This document shows, one piece after another, positions 35,286-44,853 of a DNA stretch of 64,000 bases (positions are counted from its first letter, which is position 1; each line of letters starts with the position of its first letter). The notes below the pieces were generated by a model. It worked only from the letters and a program-made list of their open reading frames with translations. It did not search any database and was not told where the DNA came from. Source of the stretch: Psychrobacter glacincola (lineage in GTDB: Bacteria; Pseudomonadota; Gammaproteobacteria; Pseudomonadales; Moraxellaceae); contig NZ_CAJGZH010000002.1 of NCBI RefSeq assembly GCF_904846075.1, forward strand, positions 434,001 through 498,000, read 5' to 3'. The translations under genes were made by a program, and so were the position numbers.

Positions 35286-35332
35286 CAGGACATATTAAAA
35301 TGCGTCCTTAGGACGCATTTTAATATGTCCTG
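35286..35332. promoter_or_regulatory. 23-bp perfect palindrome (candidate AbiEi operator 2)
   Basis: The arms 35,286-35,308 and 35,310-35,332 are exact complements around a single T, with the centre TCCTTAGGA. It shares the central TCCT-AGGA and the ATAT end with the first palindrome, 86 bases away. Confidence 0.75.
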
Positions 35333-35370
35333 CGATAAGTAAAAAAACTATATTATTTAAAGATAAAGCA

Positions 35371-35470
35371 TACCCCAAGGGAACCACATATTTCACCCTC
35401 TAAACCTATTAATAGACCATTTAAAATAGACTGCTATGGTGGAACCACTTATATTAGACTGTGTTTAATG
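35371..35470 (+). repeat. GCATACCCC repeat, copy C
   Basis: GCATACCCCAAGGGAACC, then ATATTTCACCCT and AAACCTATTAATAGACC match copy A in the same direction over about 100 bases with numerous differences, including a shared TGGAACCA block. It marks the right edge of the island just before pdxA. Confidence 0.6.
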
Positions 35471-35540
35471 ACTCATAAATAGCCATCATTCACACCAAAG
35501 TTAGCCAATACTGCGTGATAAATGTCGCTAAGGTACCGGC

Positions 35541-36641
35541 TTATGCAAGCGGTCTATTAATAAGCGATTTATCTGCCATCTCGTTTGCCATTTTTAATGC
35601 TTGATACAAGCTAGTGGCACTAGCATTGCCGCGCCCGGCTAAATCAAGCGCCGTACCGTGATCAACCGAGGTGCGGATATACGGCAGTCCTAAAGTAAGA
35701 TTGACGGTATCACCAAAACCATGTGATTTCAGCACCGGCAACCCCTGATCATGATACATAGCAATCACCGCATCACAGTTGGCTAGATGTCTGGGTGTAA
35801 ATAACGTATCCGCTGGCATTGCCTCTGATATATCGACGCCCACATCGATAAACTCACGCAATACAGGATTGATAATCTCAATCTCCTCAACACCTAAATG
35901 ACCACCCTCGCCTGCATGTGGATTGAGACCGCAGACCAATATACGTGGCTGCGTTAAGCCAAATTTTGCTTTCATCTCATCGACGACAATTTGTACGGTC
36001 TGGCGTACATTGTCAGACGTGATTGCAGCAGGGATATCTTTTAGCGGTAAATGCGTGGTAACAAGCGCCACTTTCATGGCTTGATTGGCGAGCATCATAA
36101 CCACTTTATCACAGCCACTTTGCTGCATAAAAAACTCTGTGTGACCGCTAAACATCGTGCCATCTAATAGCTTAATATCAGCTTCTATCAGTGCGGACTT
36201 TTGCAATGGTCCAGTGACGATAGCGGCCACTATTTTGTTGGTTGCCAACTGATGGGCAATGTCTAACTGCTTAACGACCATTACCGAATTGCGCGTGTTA
36301 ATTTGTCCGCAGACAACTGGCTCAGCACAAGATATATTAAGCAGAATAAAAGAACTATCCACGTCCGTATCTGGCTGCGACATCTGCTCTACAACGTTAA
36401 GATTAAAGTCATCGGCATCGATATCAATAGTTTGCCAGATGGGAGGGTTTTTCAATACATCAGCTGCAACTAACTCATCTACGCGCTTTGTCATAGCAGT
36501 GCTATCGGCAGTGACCCAAATTGGACGTTCAAAATCTTGCAATTTACCCTCAGCCGCTAATAGCAGCACGATATCCATTCCAATACCAGCAGGCTCACCA
36601 GTTGTGATTAATAATGGCAATTTTTTTTGTATATCTTGCAT
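35541..36641 (-). CDS. pdxA: 4-hydroxythreonine-4-phosphate dehydrogenase
   Basis: PdxA oxidises 4-phosphohydroxy-threonine with NAD in the DXP-dependent pathway to pyridoxal phosphate. Visible are LPLLITTGEPAGIGMDIV at the N-terminus, LDGTMFSGHTEFF, the metal-site histidines in TTHLPLKDIP, CGLNPHAGEGG and AMYHDQGLPVLKSHGFGDTV. I chose ATG 36641 (QDIQKKLPLL); longer in-frame starts lack family sequence. At 366 residues it is slightly long because of an insert around 75-110. In relatives it directly precedes rsmA; here 20 kb of island separates them. Confidence 0.96.
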   Translation of the reverse strand: MQDIQKKLPLLITTGEPAGIGMDIVLLLAAEGKLQDFERPIWVTADSTAMTKRVDELVAADVLKNPPIWQTIDIDADDFNLNVVEQMSQPDTDVDSSFILLNISCAEPVVCGQINTRNSVMVVKQLDIAHQLATNKIVAAIVTGPLQKSALIEADIKLLDGTMFSGHTEFFMQQSGCDKVVMMLANQAMKVALVTTHLPLKDIPAAITSDNVRQTVQIVVDEMKAKFGLTQPRILVCGLNPHAGEGGHLGVEEIEIINPVLREFIDVGVDISEAMPADTLFTPRHLANCDAVIAMYHDQGLPVLKSHGFGDTVNLTLGLPYIRTSVDHGTALDLAGRGNASATSLYQALKMANEMADKSLINRPLA

Positions 36642-36979
36642 CGTAACTACGCCTTTATATTTATATTGAGTCGTGAATTTTATTGTATTTTTTATGGGAA
36701 AAATAAGTACTGACACTTATATTGTATAGATGATTTTTTACTTATTACAACCGTCATCTAGAATAGATAGTTGTCTATCGGTGACGAAAAAAGCCTATTA
36801 TGTGTTAAACTTTCGCTTTTCATTATAGCATTTACCAGTCAACACCGAGCTCAGGTTTTGGTACTTCAATTATAGTGGCACGTGGCGTTTTATTTGCTGT
36901 ATCAGCACCCAATGAAACCCTGATGTCACATACCCATTTATACCCTCTTTTATATCGACTTTTGACACATTAGGCAATC
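36642..36979. other. Divergent intergenic region between pdxA and dnaB
   Basis: No gene is supported. The region should carry back-to-back promoters for pdxA (leftward) and dnaB (rightward). No hairpin or repeat stands out. surA, the usual upstream neighbour of pdxA in enterics, is absent. Confidence 0.4.
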
Positions 36980-38383
36980 ATGGCAGACAACGAAAAAACC
37001 GACGACTTACTCAATCAGACACCGCCGCACAATATCGATATTGAAAAGGCATTGCTCGCGTCCTTAATGAGTATCGAAGAGGCGTACGACAAGATTGCTG
37101 ATATCGTTACCAAAGATGATTTTTATGCAGGGCGACATCAGTATATTTTTGATGCTATTGCTCATTTAGCAGCAGTCAACGAACCCTATGATACGGTCAT
37201 GGTACACGACTGGCTAGAAGCACAAAAACTCCTTAAAAGTGCAGGCGGCGATAGCTACTTGGCAGATATTTTGAGTCAAAGCCCTGCGACCTTGTTTAAC
37301 CTGACCGCCTATGCTCAGCGCGTCCGTGAACTATCTACTCTACGCCAACTGATTACGACTGGCAATGAGATGCTCACGCTCGCCTATAATCCTAAAGACC
37401 AGACCGTCAGTGATATTTTAGACAGTGTTGAGGGTAAGATATTTAGCATCAATGAGCAGCACAATAAACGCGCTGAACAGCGTGGACCTGTGGGCATTAC
37501 TGCTGTTTTGACCAACGTTATTGATAAGATTCAAGAGCTAAAATCCAATCCCGATGGCATGATTGGTTTACAGACGCCGTTTGCTGAGTTGAATAATAAA
37601 ACCCAAGGCTTGCAGGCAGGTGACTTAATCATCGTGGCTGCGCGCCCTTCTATGGGTAAAACCACCTTTGCCATGAACTTGGCAGAAGGTATTTTATTTA
37701 ACGAAGATCTGCCTGTTGTGGTGTTTTCGATGGAGATGCCTGCTGAGTCTATCGTCATGCGTTTGCTGTCCTCATGGGGCGCGATTAATCAGACGCATCT
37801 GCGTTCTGGGCAAATGAATGAAGATGAATGGGCAAAAATGATGAACGCCATTCAGCACTTGCAATCAAAGCATCTCTATATTGATGATAGTACTGCTTTG
37901 CCACCCTCTGAGATGCGTTCACGCTGCCGCCGTATCGCCAAAAATCATGATGGCAAGCTTGGCGCTATCGTCGTCGATTATCTGCAGTTGATGAAAGTGC
38001 CAAACCTAGATGGCAACCGTGTTGGGGAAATCTCTGAGATTTCACGGAGTCTCAAAGCGCTAGCACGTGAGCTTGAATGCCCTGTTATTGCCTTATCACA
38101 GCTTAACCGCAGTCTAGAAAACCGCCCTAACAAGCGTCCTATCATGTCGGATTTGCGTGAATCAGGTGCGATTGAGCAGGATGCCGATTTGATTATGTTC
38201 ATCTATCGTGATGAGGTTTATAATGAGAATACAGACCACAAAGGCGTGGCTGAAATCATTATTGGTAAGCAGCGTAACGGCCCTATCGGCACCATACGTT
38301 TGGGCTTTGAAGGGCAATTTACCCGCTTTATTAACCTAACGCCAGAATACTATCAAAATGTCAGTTTCGAGAATGACGAATGA
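36980..38383 (+). CDS. dnaB: Replicative DNA helicase
   Basis: DnaB is the hexameric 5'-3' helicase of the replication fork. The 467 residues show the N-terminal helical domain (PHNIDIEKALLASLMS), the linker and the RecA-like core with Walker A ARPSMGKTTFAMNLAEG near 225, VFSMEMPAESIVMRLL, Walker B IVVDYLQLM, LSQLNRSLENRPNKRPIMSD and the arginine-finger region SGAIEQDADLIMF. ATG 36980 gives the usual length. It is followed by alr, an arrangement also common in other gammaproteobacteria. Confidence 0.97.
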   Translation: MADNEKTDDLLNQTPPHNIDIEKALLASLMSIEEAYDKIADIVTKDDFYAGRHQYIFDAIAHLAAVNEPYDTVMVHDWLEAQKLLKSAGGDSYLADILSQSPATLFNLTAYAQRVRELSTLRQLITTGNEMLTLAYNPKDQTVSDILDSVEGKIFSINEQHNKRAEQRGPVGITAVLTNVIDKIQELKSNPDGMIGLQTPFAELNNKTQGLQAGDLIIVAARPSMGKTTFAMNLAEGILFNEDLPVVVFSMEMPAESIVMRLLSSWGAINQTHLRSGQMNEDEWAKMMNAIQHLQSKHLYIDDSTALPPSEMRSRCRRIAKNHDGKLGAIVVDYLQLMKVPNLDGNRVGEISEISRSLKALARELECPVIALSQLNRSLENRPNKRPIMSDLRESGAIEQDADLIMFIYRDEVYNENTDHKGVAEIIIGKQRNGPIGTIRLGFEGQFTRFINLTPEYYQNVSFENDE

Positions 38384-38562
38384 TCAATCTTATAAAATTT
38401 TAGCCTAATAAAGCTGAGCCTGATAAAACTAAGCCTGATAAAGACTAAAGCTTAATCATAAGCGAACAAATAGTTTTTAATAAAATAGCCAGTGCTGCAT
38501 TAGCCCAATTGATGCAGTACTGGCTTTATAACTTCATAATTCTACTTATAAAGAAGCCAATT

Positions 38563-39669
38563 ATGCGTACTATCACAATCAAACCACAAGCCATTACTCA
38601 CAACTTAAACCAAGTTAAAAAAATGGCAGCAAACTCTAAAGTCCTAGCCATGGTCAAGTCCAACGCTTACGGACATGGTGTGGCAGCGGTATTGCCTGCA
38701 TTGCACCAAGCAGACGGTATTGGTATTGCAACCTTGACTGAGGCGCTAGAAGCTCGGCAGTTAGGCTGGGACAAAACGATTGGTTTGATTGAAGGGGCAT
38801 TTACCGCTGATGAGTGGCAGCAAGCCATTGAGCATGATATTAGCTGCGTGATTCATCATGCACCGCAATTGCAGTGGGCACTCGACAATATCCCACCAGC
38901 CAATAGTGCGACCAGAGTGGTTTGGCTTAAATATAATACTGGTATGAACCGTCTAGGCTTCAACGCTGAAGGTATCATGGCAGCGGCTAAGCGCCTGCAT
39001 GAAGCGGGATATCAGCTGATACTAGCCACGCATTTTGCCAATGCCGATGACAGCACTCATCCATTAAATTCAATGCAAATTCAGCGTTTTTCAGATGTAT
39101 TAAGCACTTTGCAAGAGACTATTAGCAACGATATCAAAGGCTCATTATGCAATTCAGCCGGTATCGTTAATTTTCCAGAGCATCATTATGATTGGGTACG
39201 TCCCGGCATTATTTTATATGGTAGCGCCCCTGTCATTGATCAAAGCGCACATGAGTTAGACTTACAGCCAGCGATGGATTTCAGCGCACAAATTATCGCC
39301 CTGCAAACAGTTCAGGCAGACAATGCTATTGGTTATGGCAGTCGTTGGACAGCGCAGAAAGACACTAGAACAGCGCTGGTAAGTGTCGGCTACGGTGATG
39401 GTTACCCTCGTGTCATCAGCGATGAAGCCTATGTCACTGTTATAGATACTACCAACAATAAAAGCTACCGATGCGCAGTCATTGGACGCGTGGCAATGGA
39501 TATGATTGTCATTGATGTCAGTACCGCACCAGAAGACATTGCATTAGACAGCAAAGTAATACTGTGGGGTGATGCCCCGCACGTCGATGAAGTCGCCGCA
39601 CATGCTGGTACGATTAGCTACGAGCTACTATGCCGCCTAAGCATTCGCCCAAATCGCATACAAGCATAA
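38563..39669 (+). CDS. alr: Alanine racemase
   Basis: Alr is the PLP enzyme that makes D-alanine for peptidoglycan. VLAMVKSNAYGHG near residue 25 holds the PLP lysine, and KYNTGMNRLGF, the catalytic-Tyr region SVGYGDGYPR and GRVAMDMIVID follow. ATG 38563 gives 368 residues and the family N-terminus RTITIKPQAITHNL; an upstream in-frame ATG would add an unrelated hydrophobic stretch. It lies 179 bases after dnaB with no terminator visible, so read-through is possible. Confidence 0.96.
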   Translation: MRTITIKPQAITHNLNQVKKMAANSKVLAMVKSNAYGHGVAAVLPALHQADGIGIATLTEALEARQLGWDKTIGLIEGAFTADEWQQAIEHDISCVIHHAPQLQWALDNIPPANSATRVVWLKYNTGMNRLGFNAEGIMAAAKRLHEAGYQLILATHFANADDSTHPLNSMQIQRFSDVLSTLQETISNDIKGSLCNSAGIVNFPEHHYDWVRPGIILYGSAPVIDQSAHELDLQPAMDFSAQIIALQTVQADNAIGYGSRWTAQKDTRTALVSVGYGDGYPRVISDEAYVTVIDTTNNKSYRCAVIGRVAMDMIVIDVSTAPEDIALDSKVILWGDAPHVDEVAAHAGTISYELLCRLSIRPNRIQA

Positions 39670-39858
39670 TTATGCTGACCTCATCACTATTCATGTAATG
39701 TCTGTTTGCCAGACTCATAAATCACGGCAAATTGGACATTTACATTAAGCCTAATTGCGCTATACTAAAAGTTTGTTGTCACCCCAGTATACGCACTGAC
39801 GCGATGCTATTAAAGACTGATGACGTTTCACTGACTGCGATCGACTGCTAGGATTACT

Positions 39859-40776
39859 ATGAGTTTGCGCCATTTTTTGACCTTATCTGATTTAACCAAA
39901 CAAGAACTAGAAAACCTTATAAAGCGTGCCAGCGAATTGCGCAAGATGCAACACGCAGGCGAGATATATCAGCCGTTTGTTGGTCGTACGCTTGGCATGA
40001 TATTTGAAAAATCCTCAACCCGTACGCGCATCTCATTTGAGACGGGTATGGGTCAGTTTGGTGGTAGTGCTATCTTTTTGTCGCCAAATGATACCCAACT
40101 TGGGCGTGGTGAGCCGCTAGAAGACTCTGCCCGTGTGATCTCTAGCATGGTTGATATCATCATGATTCGTACCTTTGGTCACGAAAAAGTTGAGACTTTT
40201 GCTGAATACTCAAGCGTGCCTATTATCAATGCTTTAACTGACGAATTTCATCCTTGCCAGCTACTGGCAGACATGCAAACCTATTATGAGCATCGCGGTA
40301 GTATCGAAAATAAAATTGTCACTTGGGTTGGTGATGGCAATAATATGTGCGCATCGTATATGCAAGCGGCTCATCAATTTGGTTTTGAGCTACGCGTCGC
40401 TGCGCCTTATGGGTTTGAGCCTGACCCTGAGCTGATGAAACGCTTCTCGCATTGCGTCAGTATTGTCGAAAACGTACAAGAAGCCGCGAAAGATTCAAAC
40501 TTAATTGTCACCGATGTATGGGCAAGCATGGGACAAGAGTCTGAACAAAACACTCGTGCGCGCCGTTTTGCCGCTTATCAAGTAACGCCATCGCTATTGG
40601 ACAAAGCCGATCCTGAAGTGGTATTTATGCACTGTCTGCCCGCGCATCGTGGTGAGGAGATCTCTCATGATATGCTTGACGATCCACGCTCAGTGGTATG
40701 GGATGAAGCAGAGAACCGCTTACATGCGCAAAAAGCCTTGATGGAATTTTTGCTAAAAGACAAAATAAAACTTTAA
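39859..40776 (+). CDS. argF: Ornithine carbamoyltransferase
   Basis: This enzyme joins carbamoyl phosphate and ornithine to citrulline in arginine synthesis. Motifs: [13 protein letters not shown] (carbamoyl-phosphate loop, about residues 50-62), [23 protein letters not shown] and [12 protein letters not shown] with the catalytic Cys. The 305 residues match the anabolic form. ATG 39859 is preceded by CTAGGATTACT. It ends at a terminator shared with the convergent rpiA. Confidence 0.96.
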   Translation: MSLRHFLTLSDLTKQELENLIKRASELRKMQHAGEIYQPFVGRTLGMIFEKSSTRTRISFETGMGQFGGSAIFLSPNDTQLGRGEPLEDSARVISSMVDIIMIRTFGHEKVETFAEYSSVPIINALTDEFHPCQLLADMQTYYEHRGSIENKIVTWVGDGNNMCASYMQAAHQFGFELRVAAPYGFEPDPELMKRFSHCVSIVENVQEAAKDSNLIVTDVWASMGQESEQNTRARRFAAYQVTPSLLDKADPEVVFMHCLPAHRGEEISHDMLDDPRSVVWDEAENRLHAQKALMEFLLKDKIKL

Positions 40777-40815
40777 GAAATGTAGCCATAATCTATTTAT
40801 GGAAGAGTAAGTACG

Positions 40816-40852
40816 AAAAAGGCAGACCACATTTAGTGTGATCTGCCTTTTT
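40816..40852. terminator. Bidirectional terminator between argF and rpiA
   Basis: AAAAAGGCAGA-CCAC and GTG-ATCTGCCTTTTT form a long stem with A- and T-tracts on either side, serving both convergent genes. Confidence 0.85.
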
Positions 40853-40908
40853 ATTTTATGATGAACGATAAGCCACTGCTTAACTGATTCTTAACGAGTA
40901 AGCATTTT

Positions 40909-41568
40909 TTAACGAATAAGTGTCGTCACACCATTACTACCTGCTTTCAGCAATACATCAGCTTGATTGGCCGCAAAAATACCATTACACACCACACCCA
41001 CAATATTATTCAGCTCTTTTTCAAGCTCTATTGGATTACTCACATCCAAATCATAAGTATCTAAGATAACATTACCATAATCAGTCACAAAATCTTCGCG
41101 GTAAACTGGCTCACCGCCCATACCGGCTAATTGCCGTGCGACATAAGAACGTGCTTGCGGCAGTACCTCAATCGGAACAGGAAACTCGCGACCTAGCACC
41201 TCAACGCTTTTGCTCTCATCAACCATACATATAAATTTATTAGAAGCCGCTGCCACAATTTTTTCACGAGTGAGCGCGCCGCCGCCGCCTTTTATCAATT
41301 GCAAATGCTCATTGACCTCATCTGCCCCATCGATATAAATATCAAGCGTACCAGCAAAGTTCAAATCAACTATCTCAATACCAAGGGCACGAAGTTTGTC
41401 TTCAGTGACCTGTGAGCTAGCCACCGCGCCAGCAAGCTTTATAGTTGGCAATAATTCAATCAAACAGTTGACCGTACTGCCTGTGCCTACTCCAAGTATC
41501 ATGTCATCTTCGATATAACTTAGAGCCGCTTTGGCTGCGGCTTGCTTTTGTGCTTGCTGATCACTCAT
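40909..41568 (-). CDS. rpiA: Ribose-5-phosphate isomerase A
   Basis: RpiA interconverts ribose-5-phosphate and ribulose-5-phosphate. The 219 residues show [17 protein letters not shown] near 30, the catalytic stretch [32 protein letters not shown] and PVEVLP-like [15 protein letters not shown] 41568 is chosen because AAGGA is then 6 bases away; ATG 41571 is the neighbour alternative. It is convergent with argF. Confidence 0.96.
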   Translation of the reverse strand: MSDQQAQKQAAAKAALSYIEDDMILGVGTGSTVNCLIELLPTIKLAGAVASSQVTEDKLRALGIEIVDLNFAGTLDIYIDGADEVNEHLQLIKGGGGALTREKIVAAASNKFICMVDESKSVEVLGREFPVPIEVLPQARSYVARQLAGMGGEPVYREDFVTDYGNVILDTYDLDVSNPIELEKELNNIVGVVCNGIFAANQADVLLKAGSNGVTTLIR

Positions 41569-41707
41569 CATAAATCCTTGGCAAAATAAACGTATCGCTT
41601 TAAAAAAAGTAAAGGGTAAAAAGGTAAAATGCGCCGCCATTATACCCGATGAGCTTAATGGATGTCAGCGTAATAGCCACGCTAATCGCAAGACATTCAC
41701 TCAAATT

Positions 41708-43018
41708 TTAAAATGAAGACAGATAAGGCAACCAAACAACCAAAGCCAGTAGCGTGACCAATAGTACGGGCGGGGTAATGAGCAGTCCAATCTTCATATA
41801 CTGCCCCCAACTGATTTTATAGTCTTTTTCTGCCAATACATGGAGCCACAATAAAGTCGCAAGGCTACCGATAGGTGTGAATTTCGGCCCCAAATCATTA
41901 CCAATCACATTGGCATAAATCATGAGCTCTCGAGTGGCAGCAGGTACTTGCGCACTATCAATCGCCAGTGCACCTACTAAAGTAGACGGCATATTATTCA
42001 TGACAGAGGCTACAATAGCAGAGAGGAATCCAGTTCCTACTGTTGCGATGACCGTACCCTGCTGCCCTAGCCAATTCAAAACTTGAGCACCATAGGCAGT
42101 CAATCCTGCATTGCCCAAGCCATAAACAACCAAGTACATACCGATTGAAAATAATACGATTTGCCAAGGCGCTTTTTTCAAAACATCGGATACAGAAACA
42201 ACGGCATCACGACCCCCTTGCCACCAGCGACCTGCAATTGCCATTAATATTAACGCCGCCACTCCTGTCACCAAAGAGATAGCAATGCCCAATGACTCAG
42301 TCGTAAAGTAGGCAATAAGTAGCAACGCGAGCAGTGGAAAGGCCGCTTTAAAGACCAGCGGATCTTCAATCGCAGACTCGGGCGCACTCAAATCAGCAAT
42401 GGAGTAGTGTTTTGGAATGTGCCGCGCATAGACCACCCATAATACGGCGAGCGTCGCCAATACAGAAACAATATTGACCGGTATCATCACTGCTGCATAA
42501 CGGCCAAAACCAATGTTAAAATAATTGGCACTAACAATATTGACCAGATTAGAAGTGACTAACGGCAGACTTGCCGTATCAGCAATGAAGCCAGTCGCAA
42601 TGATAAATGCCAAAGCAGATGGTGGCGAGAACTTAAGACGTAGTAAGATAGCGATGACAATCGGGGTCAATAGCAATGCTGCCCCATCATTGGCAAAAAA
42701 CGCCGAGATAAACGCGCCTAAAATCACAATCATGGGAAACAATAATCGTCCTTGCCCATTGCCTAGCCTAGCTACATGCAATGCGGCCCACCCAAAAAAT
42801 CCTGCTTTATCTAAGATAAGCGAGATAATGATAAGCGCTACAAAGGTAAAAGTCGCATCCCAAACGATGTCCCACACAATGCCAATATCGGAGAGCTTTA
42901 CCACGCCAAAAGCCAAGGCTATCAACGCACCACCCATTGCACTCCAGCCAATACCCAGTCCTTTGGGCTGCCATATTACTAAAACCAAAGTCACGATAAA
43001 TATCATCAATGCGATCAT
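41708..43018 (-). CDS. arsB: Arsenite efflux transporter ArsB
   Basis: ArsB is an inner-membrane antiporter that exports As(III) and Sb(III). The 436 residues are almost wholly hydrophobic with about 11-12 membrane helices. The signatures [20 protein letters not shown] near 105 and [14 protein letters not shown] and [20 protein letters not shown] in the C-terminal half are those of ArsB rather than Acr3. It is the last gene of the arsR-C-H-B operon, 81 bases after arsH. Confidence 0.95.
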   Translation of the reverse strand: MIALMIFIVTLVLVIWQPKGLGIGWSAMGGALIALAFGVVKLSDIGIVWDIVWDATFTFVALIIISLILDKAGFFGWAALHVARLGNGQGRLLFPMIVILGAFISAFFANDGAALLLTPIVIAILLRLKFSPPSALAFIIATGFIADTASLPLVTSNLVNIVSANYFNIGFGRYAAVMIPVNIVSVLATLAVLWVVYARHIPKHYSIADLSAPESAIEDPLVFKAAFPLLALLLIAYFTTESLGIAISLVTGVAALILMAIAGRWWQGGRDAVVSVSDVLKKAPWQIVLFSIGMYLVVYGLGNAGLTAYGAQVLNWLGQQGTVIATVGTGFLSAIVASVMNNMPSTLVGALAIDSAQVPAATRELMIYANVIGNDLGPKFTPIGSLATLLWLHVLAEKDYKISWGQYMKIGLLITPPVLLVTLLALVVWLPYLSSF

Positions 43019-43099
43019 TGAGTAACCTTTTTAGGCTTAATTATTATAAGAACAGTTATGTAAGAGCAAGCATTAGAAAATGAATGATGAGAGGATACA

Positions 43100-43846
43100 T
43101 TAGAGTGATTTTTGATTGACGCGCTGCGACAGCTCCTCTGCGCTTTCTACTCGTTCAGAGTAACGGTCAGTCAGATAGTCTGAGCGTCCACGGGTCAGCC
43201 AAGTGAATTTTACCAACTCCTCACAAACATCCACGAGACGCAAATATAAAGGAGACTTATCCATACGATCATCGTCGTTAAATTCCAAAAAAGCTTTAGG
43301 AATAGAGGACTGATTGGGTATGGTAATCATCCGCATCCAACGCCCAAGAATGCGCAATTGGTTGACCGTATTGAAGCTTTGACTGCCACCGCTGACTTGC
43401 ATCACTGCCAAAGTTTTGCCTTGGGTTGGACGTACACCACCTAATGACAATGGAATCCAGTCAATTTGTGCTTTCATAATACTGGTCATACTGCCATGAC
43501 GCTCTGGGCTCACCCACAGCATACCTTCTGACCACTGCGCCAACTCTCGCAGCTCTTGTACTTTTGGATGATCTGCATCAGCAGCATCAGGCAATGGCAA
43601 ACCCGTCGGATCAAAGGTTCGAACCTCACAACCATACCAACGCAATAGACGGCTCGCTTCTTCACTGGCCAGTTTAGAGAATGAGCGCTGGCGTAGAGAG
43701 CCATATAGCACCAATATTCTTGGCGCATGGCGCGGGTCATTTGTTCCAATTAAAGACTCAATATCGATAGGCTGTATACTGTCTGCATCAATATTGGGCA
43801 AATCACACAAATCGATCACATCTAAATCTGCTGTTTTATTTGCCAT
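43100..43846 (-). CDS. arsH: ArsH, NADPH-dependent FMN reductase
   Basis: ArsH is a flavoprotein that oxidises trivalent organoarsenicals and confers resistance. The 248 residues have the flavodoxin-like motif [20 protein letters not shown] near 44-64, [20 protein letters not shown] and [17 protein letters not shown]. Its start overlaps the arsC end by 11 bases, indicating translational coupling. It is the third gene of the ars operon. Confidence 0.95.
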   Translation of the reverse strand: MANKTADLDVIDLCDLPNIDADSIQPIDIESLIGTNDPRHAPRILVLYGSLRQRSFSKLASEEASRLLRWYGCEVRTFDPTGLPLPDAADADHPKVQELRELAQWSEGMLWVSPERHGSMTSIMKAQIDWIPLSLGGVRPTQGKTLAVMQVSGGSQSFNTVNQLRILGRWMRMITIPNQSSIPKAFLEFNDDDRMDKSPLYLRLVDVCEELVKFTWLTRGRSDYLTDRYSERVESAEELSQRVNQKSL

Positions 43847-44240
43847 GATAAATCACTTCCCCATCTTCTTTAGTAAAGCTGCTCACGGGATTATCTAATA
43901 ATTCAAATACGCGCTCAGACGGTCGGCATAATGCTGCGCCTTTATTGGTGACCACGATAGGGCGATTGATTAAAATAGGATGGTCAATCATCGCATCAAT
44001 GATTTGATCGTCAGACAGTTCAGAACTGTCTAATCCTAGCTCATCATTGACAGGCTCTTTGCTTCGTAACAGCTCTCTTGGTGAAAGGTTTATCTTTGCC
44101 AACAGCTCAACTAAATAATCACGGCTTGGTGGGGTCTTAAGATATTCAATTACTTCTGGATTTTCGCCTGATGCTTTCATGATGGCCAATGTATTGCGAG
44201 ACGTACCGCATTTTGGATTGTGAAAGATTAATGGTTTCAT
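43836..44240 (-). CDS. arsC: Arsenate reductase, glutaredoxin-dependent type
   Basis: ArsC reduces As(V) to As(III), the form exported by Ars[21 protein letters not shown] carries the single catalytic Cys, as in the R773 type; [14 protein letters not shown] and [20 protein letters not shown] are the conserved arginine-bearing regions. I use ATG 44240, which gives 134 residues; a longer in-frame start would overlap arsR and lacks homology. Second gene of the operon. Confidence 0.94.
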   Translation of the reverse strand: MKPLIFHNPKCGTSRNTLAIMKASGENPEVIEYLKTPPSRDYLVELLAKINLSPRELLRSKEPVNDELGLDSSELSDDQIIDAMIDHPILINRPIVVTNKGAALCRPSERVFELLDNPVSSFTKEDGEVIYHGK

Positions 44241-44295
44241 AGCAATCTCACTTATTGTCTGAATATGTTGTTTGAGTTCTGAATATATAGCTATA

Positions 44296-44658
44296 TTACT
44301 CACTGTTTACGTCATTAGTATTAACAACCCCACATCCGCTTAAACTGTCCATAAGAGACGCACACAATTCTGGATGTCCCGCACAACAATCTTGCAATAG
44401 AAACTGAATAACCTCCTCCATATGTGACAGTGAGGCGCGATAAATTATCTGCCGACTGTGCCGTTGAGACACCACCCACCCTGCACGAGCCAGCACGGAT
44501 AGATGAGCTGACATTGTGTTATGAGGCACAGACAGTTTGCGAGCTATTTCACCCGCTGGCAGACCAACGGGCTCTTGGCTGACAAGCAACCTAAAGGCCT
44601 TGAGACGAGTATCTTGAGAGAGCGCAGCAAAGCTGGCGATAGCATTAATTATTTCCAT
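44296..44658 (-). CDS. arsR: ArsR arsenic-responsive repressor
   Basis: The 120-residue ArsR/SmtB winged-helix repressor has the recognition helix in KLSVPHNTMSAHLSVLARAG (about 41-60). The As(III) ligands are not in the helix but near the C-terminus: Cys91, Cys92 and Cys99 in CCAGHPELC. This resembles the AfArsR type, which uses Cys95, Cys96 and Cys102, rather than the R773 type. It heads the operon, and its start codon lies inside the palindromic operator, so it should repress itself and arsC-arsH-arsB until arsenite binds. Confidence 0.95.
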   Translation of the reverse strand: MEIINAIASFAALSQDTRLKAFRLLVSQEPVGLPAGEIARKLSVPHNTMSAHLSVLARAGWVVSQRHSRQIIYRASLSHMEEVIQFLLQDCCAGHPELCASLMDSLSGCGVVNTNDVNSE

Positions 44659-44690
44659 ATGTCCAATAATACAGACATATGGAAATAATT
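44647..44690. promoter_or_regulatory. ars operator: 17-bp perfect inverted repeat over the arsR start
   Basis: AATTATTTCCATATGTC (44,647-44,663) and its exact complement (44,674-44,690) flank a 10-base spacer. The arsR ATG (44,658-44,656) is inside the left arm. The half-sites contain CATATG as in other ArsR boxes. Confidence 0.85.
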
Positions 44691-44853
44691 CAATATTTTA
44701 TTTAAAAAATATTGAGATAAAACCAACCCTATCTTTCATCAAAACTTAAAATCGCTGCAAAAACTGCAATAGGGTCTTGCAAGACCGTTAAAATCAGCAT
44801 AGGCTAATCTATTTAATTTTTCTATTCATCCACACTTTTTATTAGGGAACATT

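Noticed and set aside
35158..35332. The two long palindromes as intrinsic terminators
   Set aside because: Neither is immediately followed by a T-run in a direction where a gene ends, and they precede the abiEi gene.
36259..36669. Plus-strand frame opposite pdxA
   Set aside because: It is a shadow of pdxA without its own ribosome site or family resemblance.
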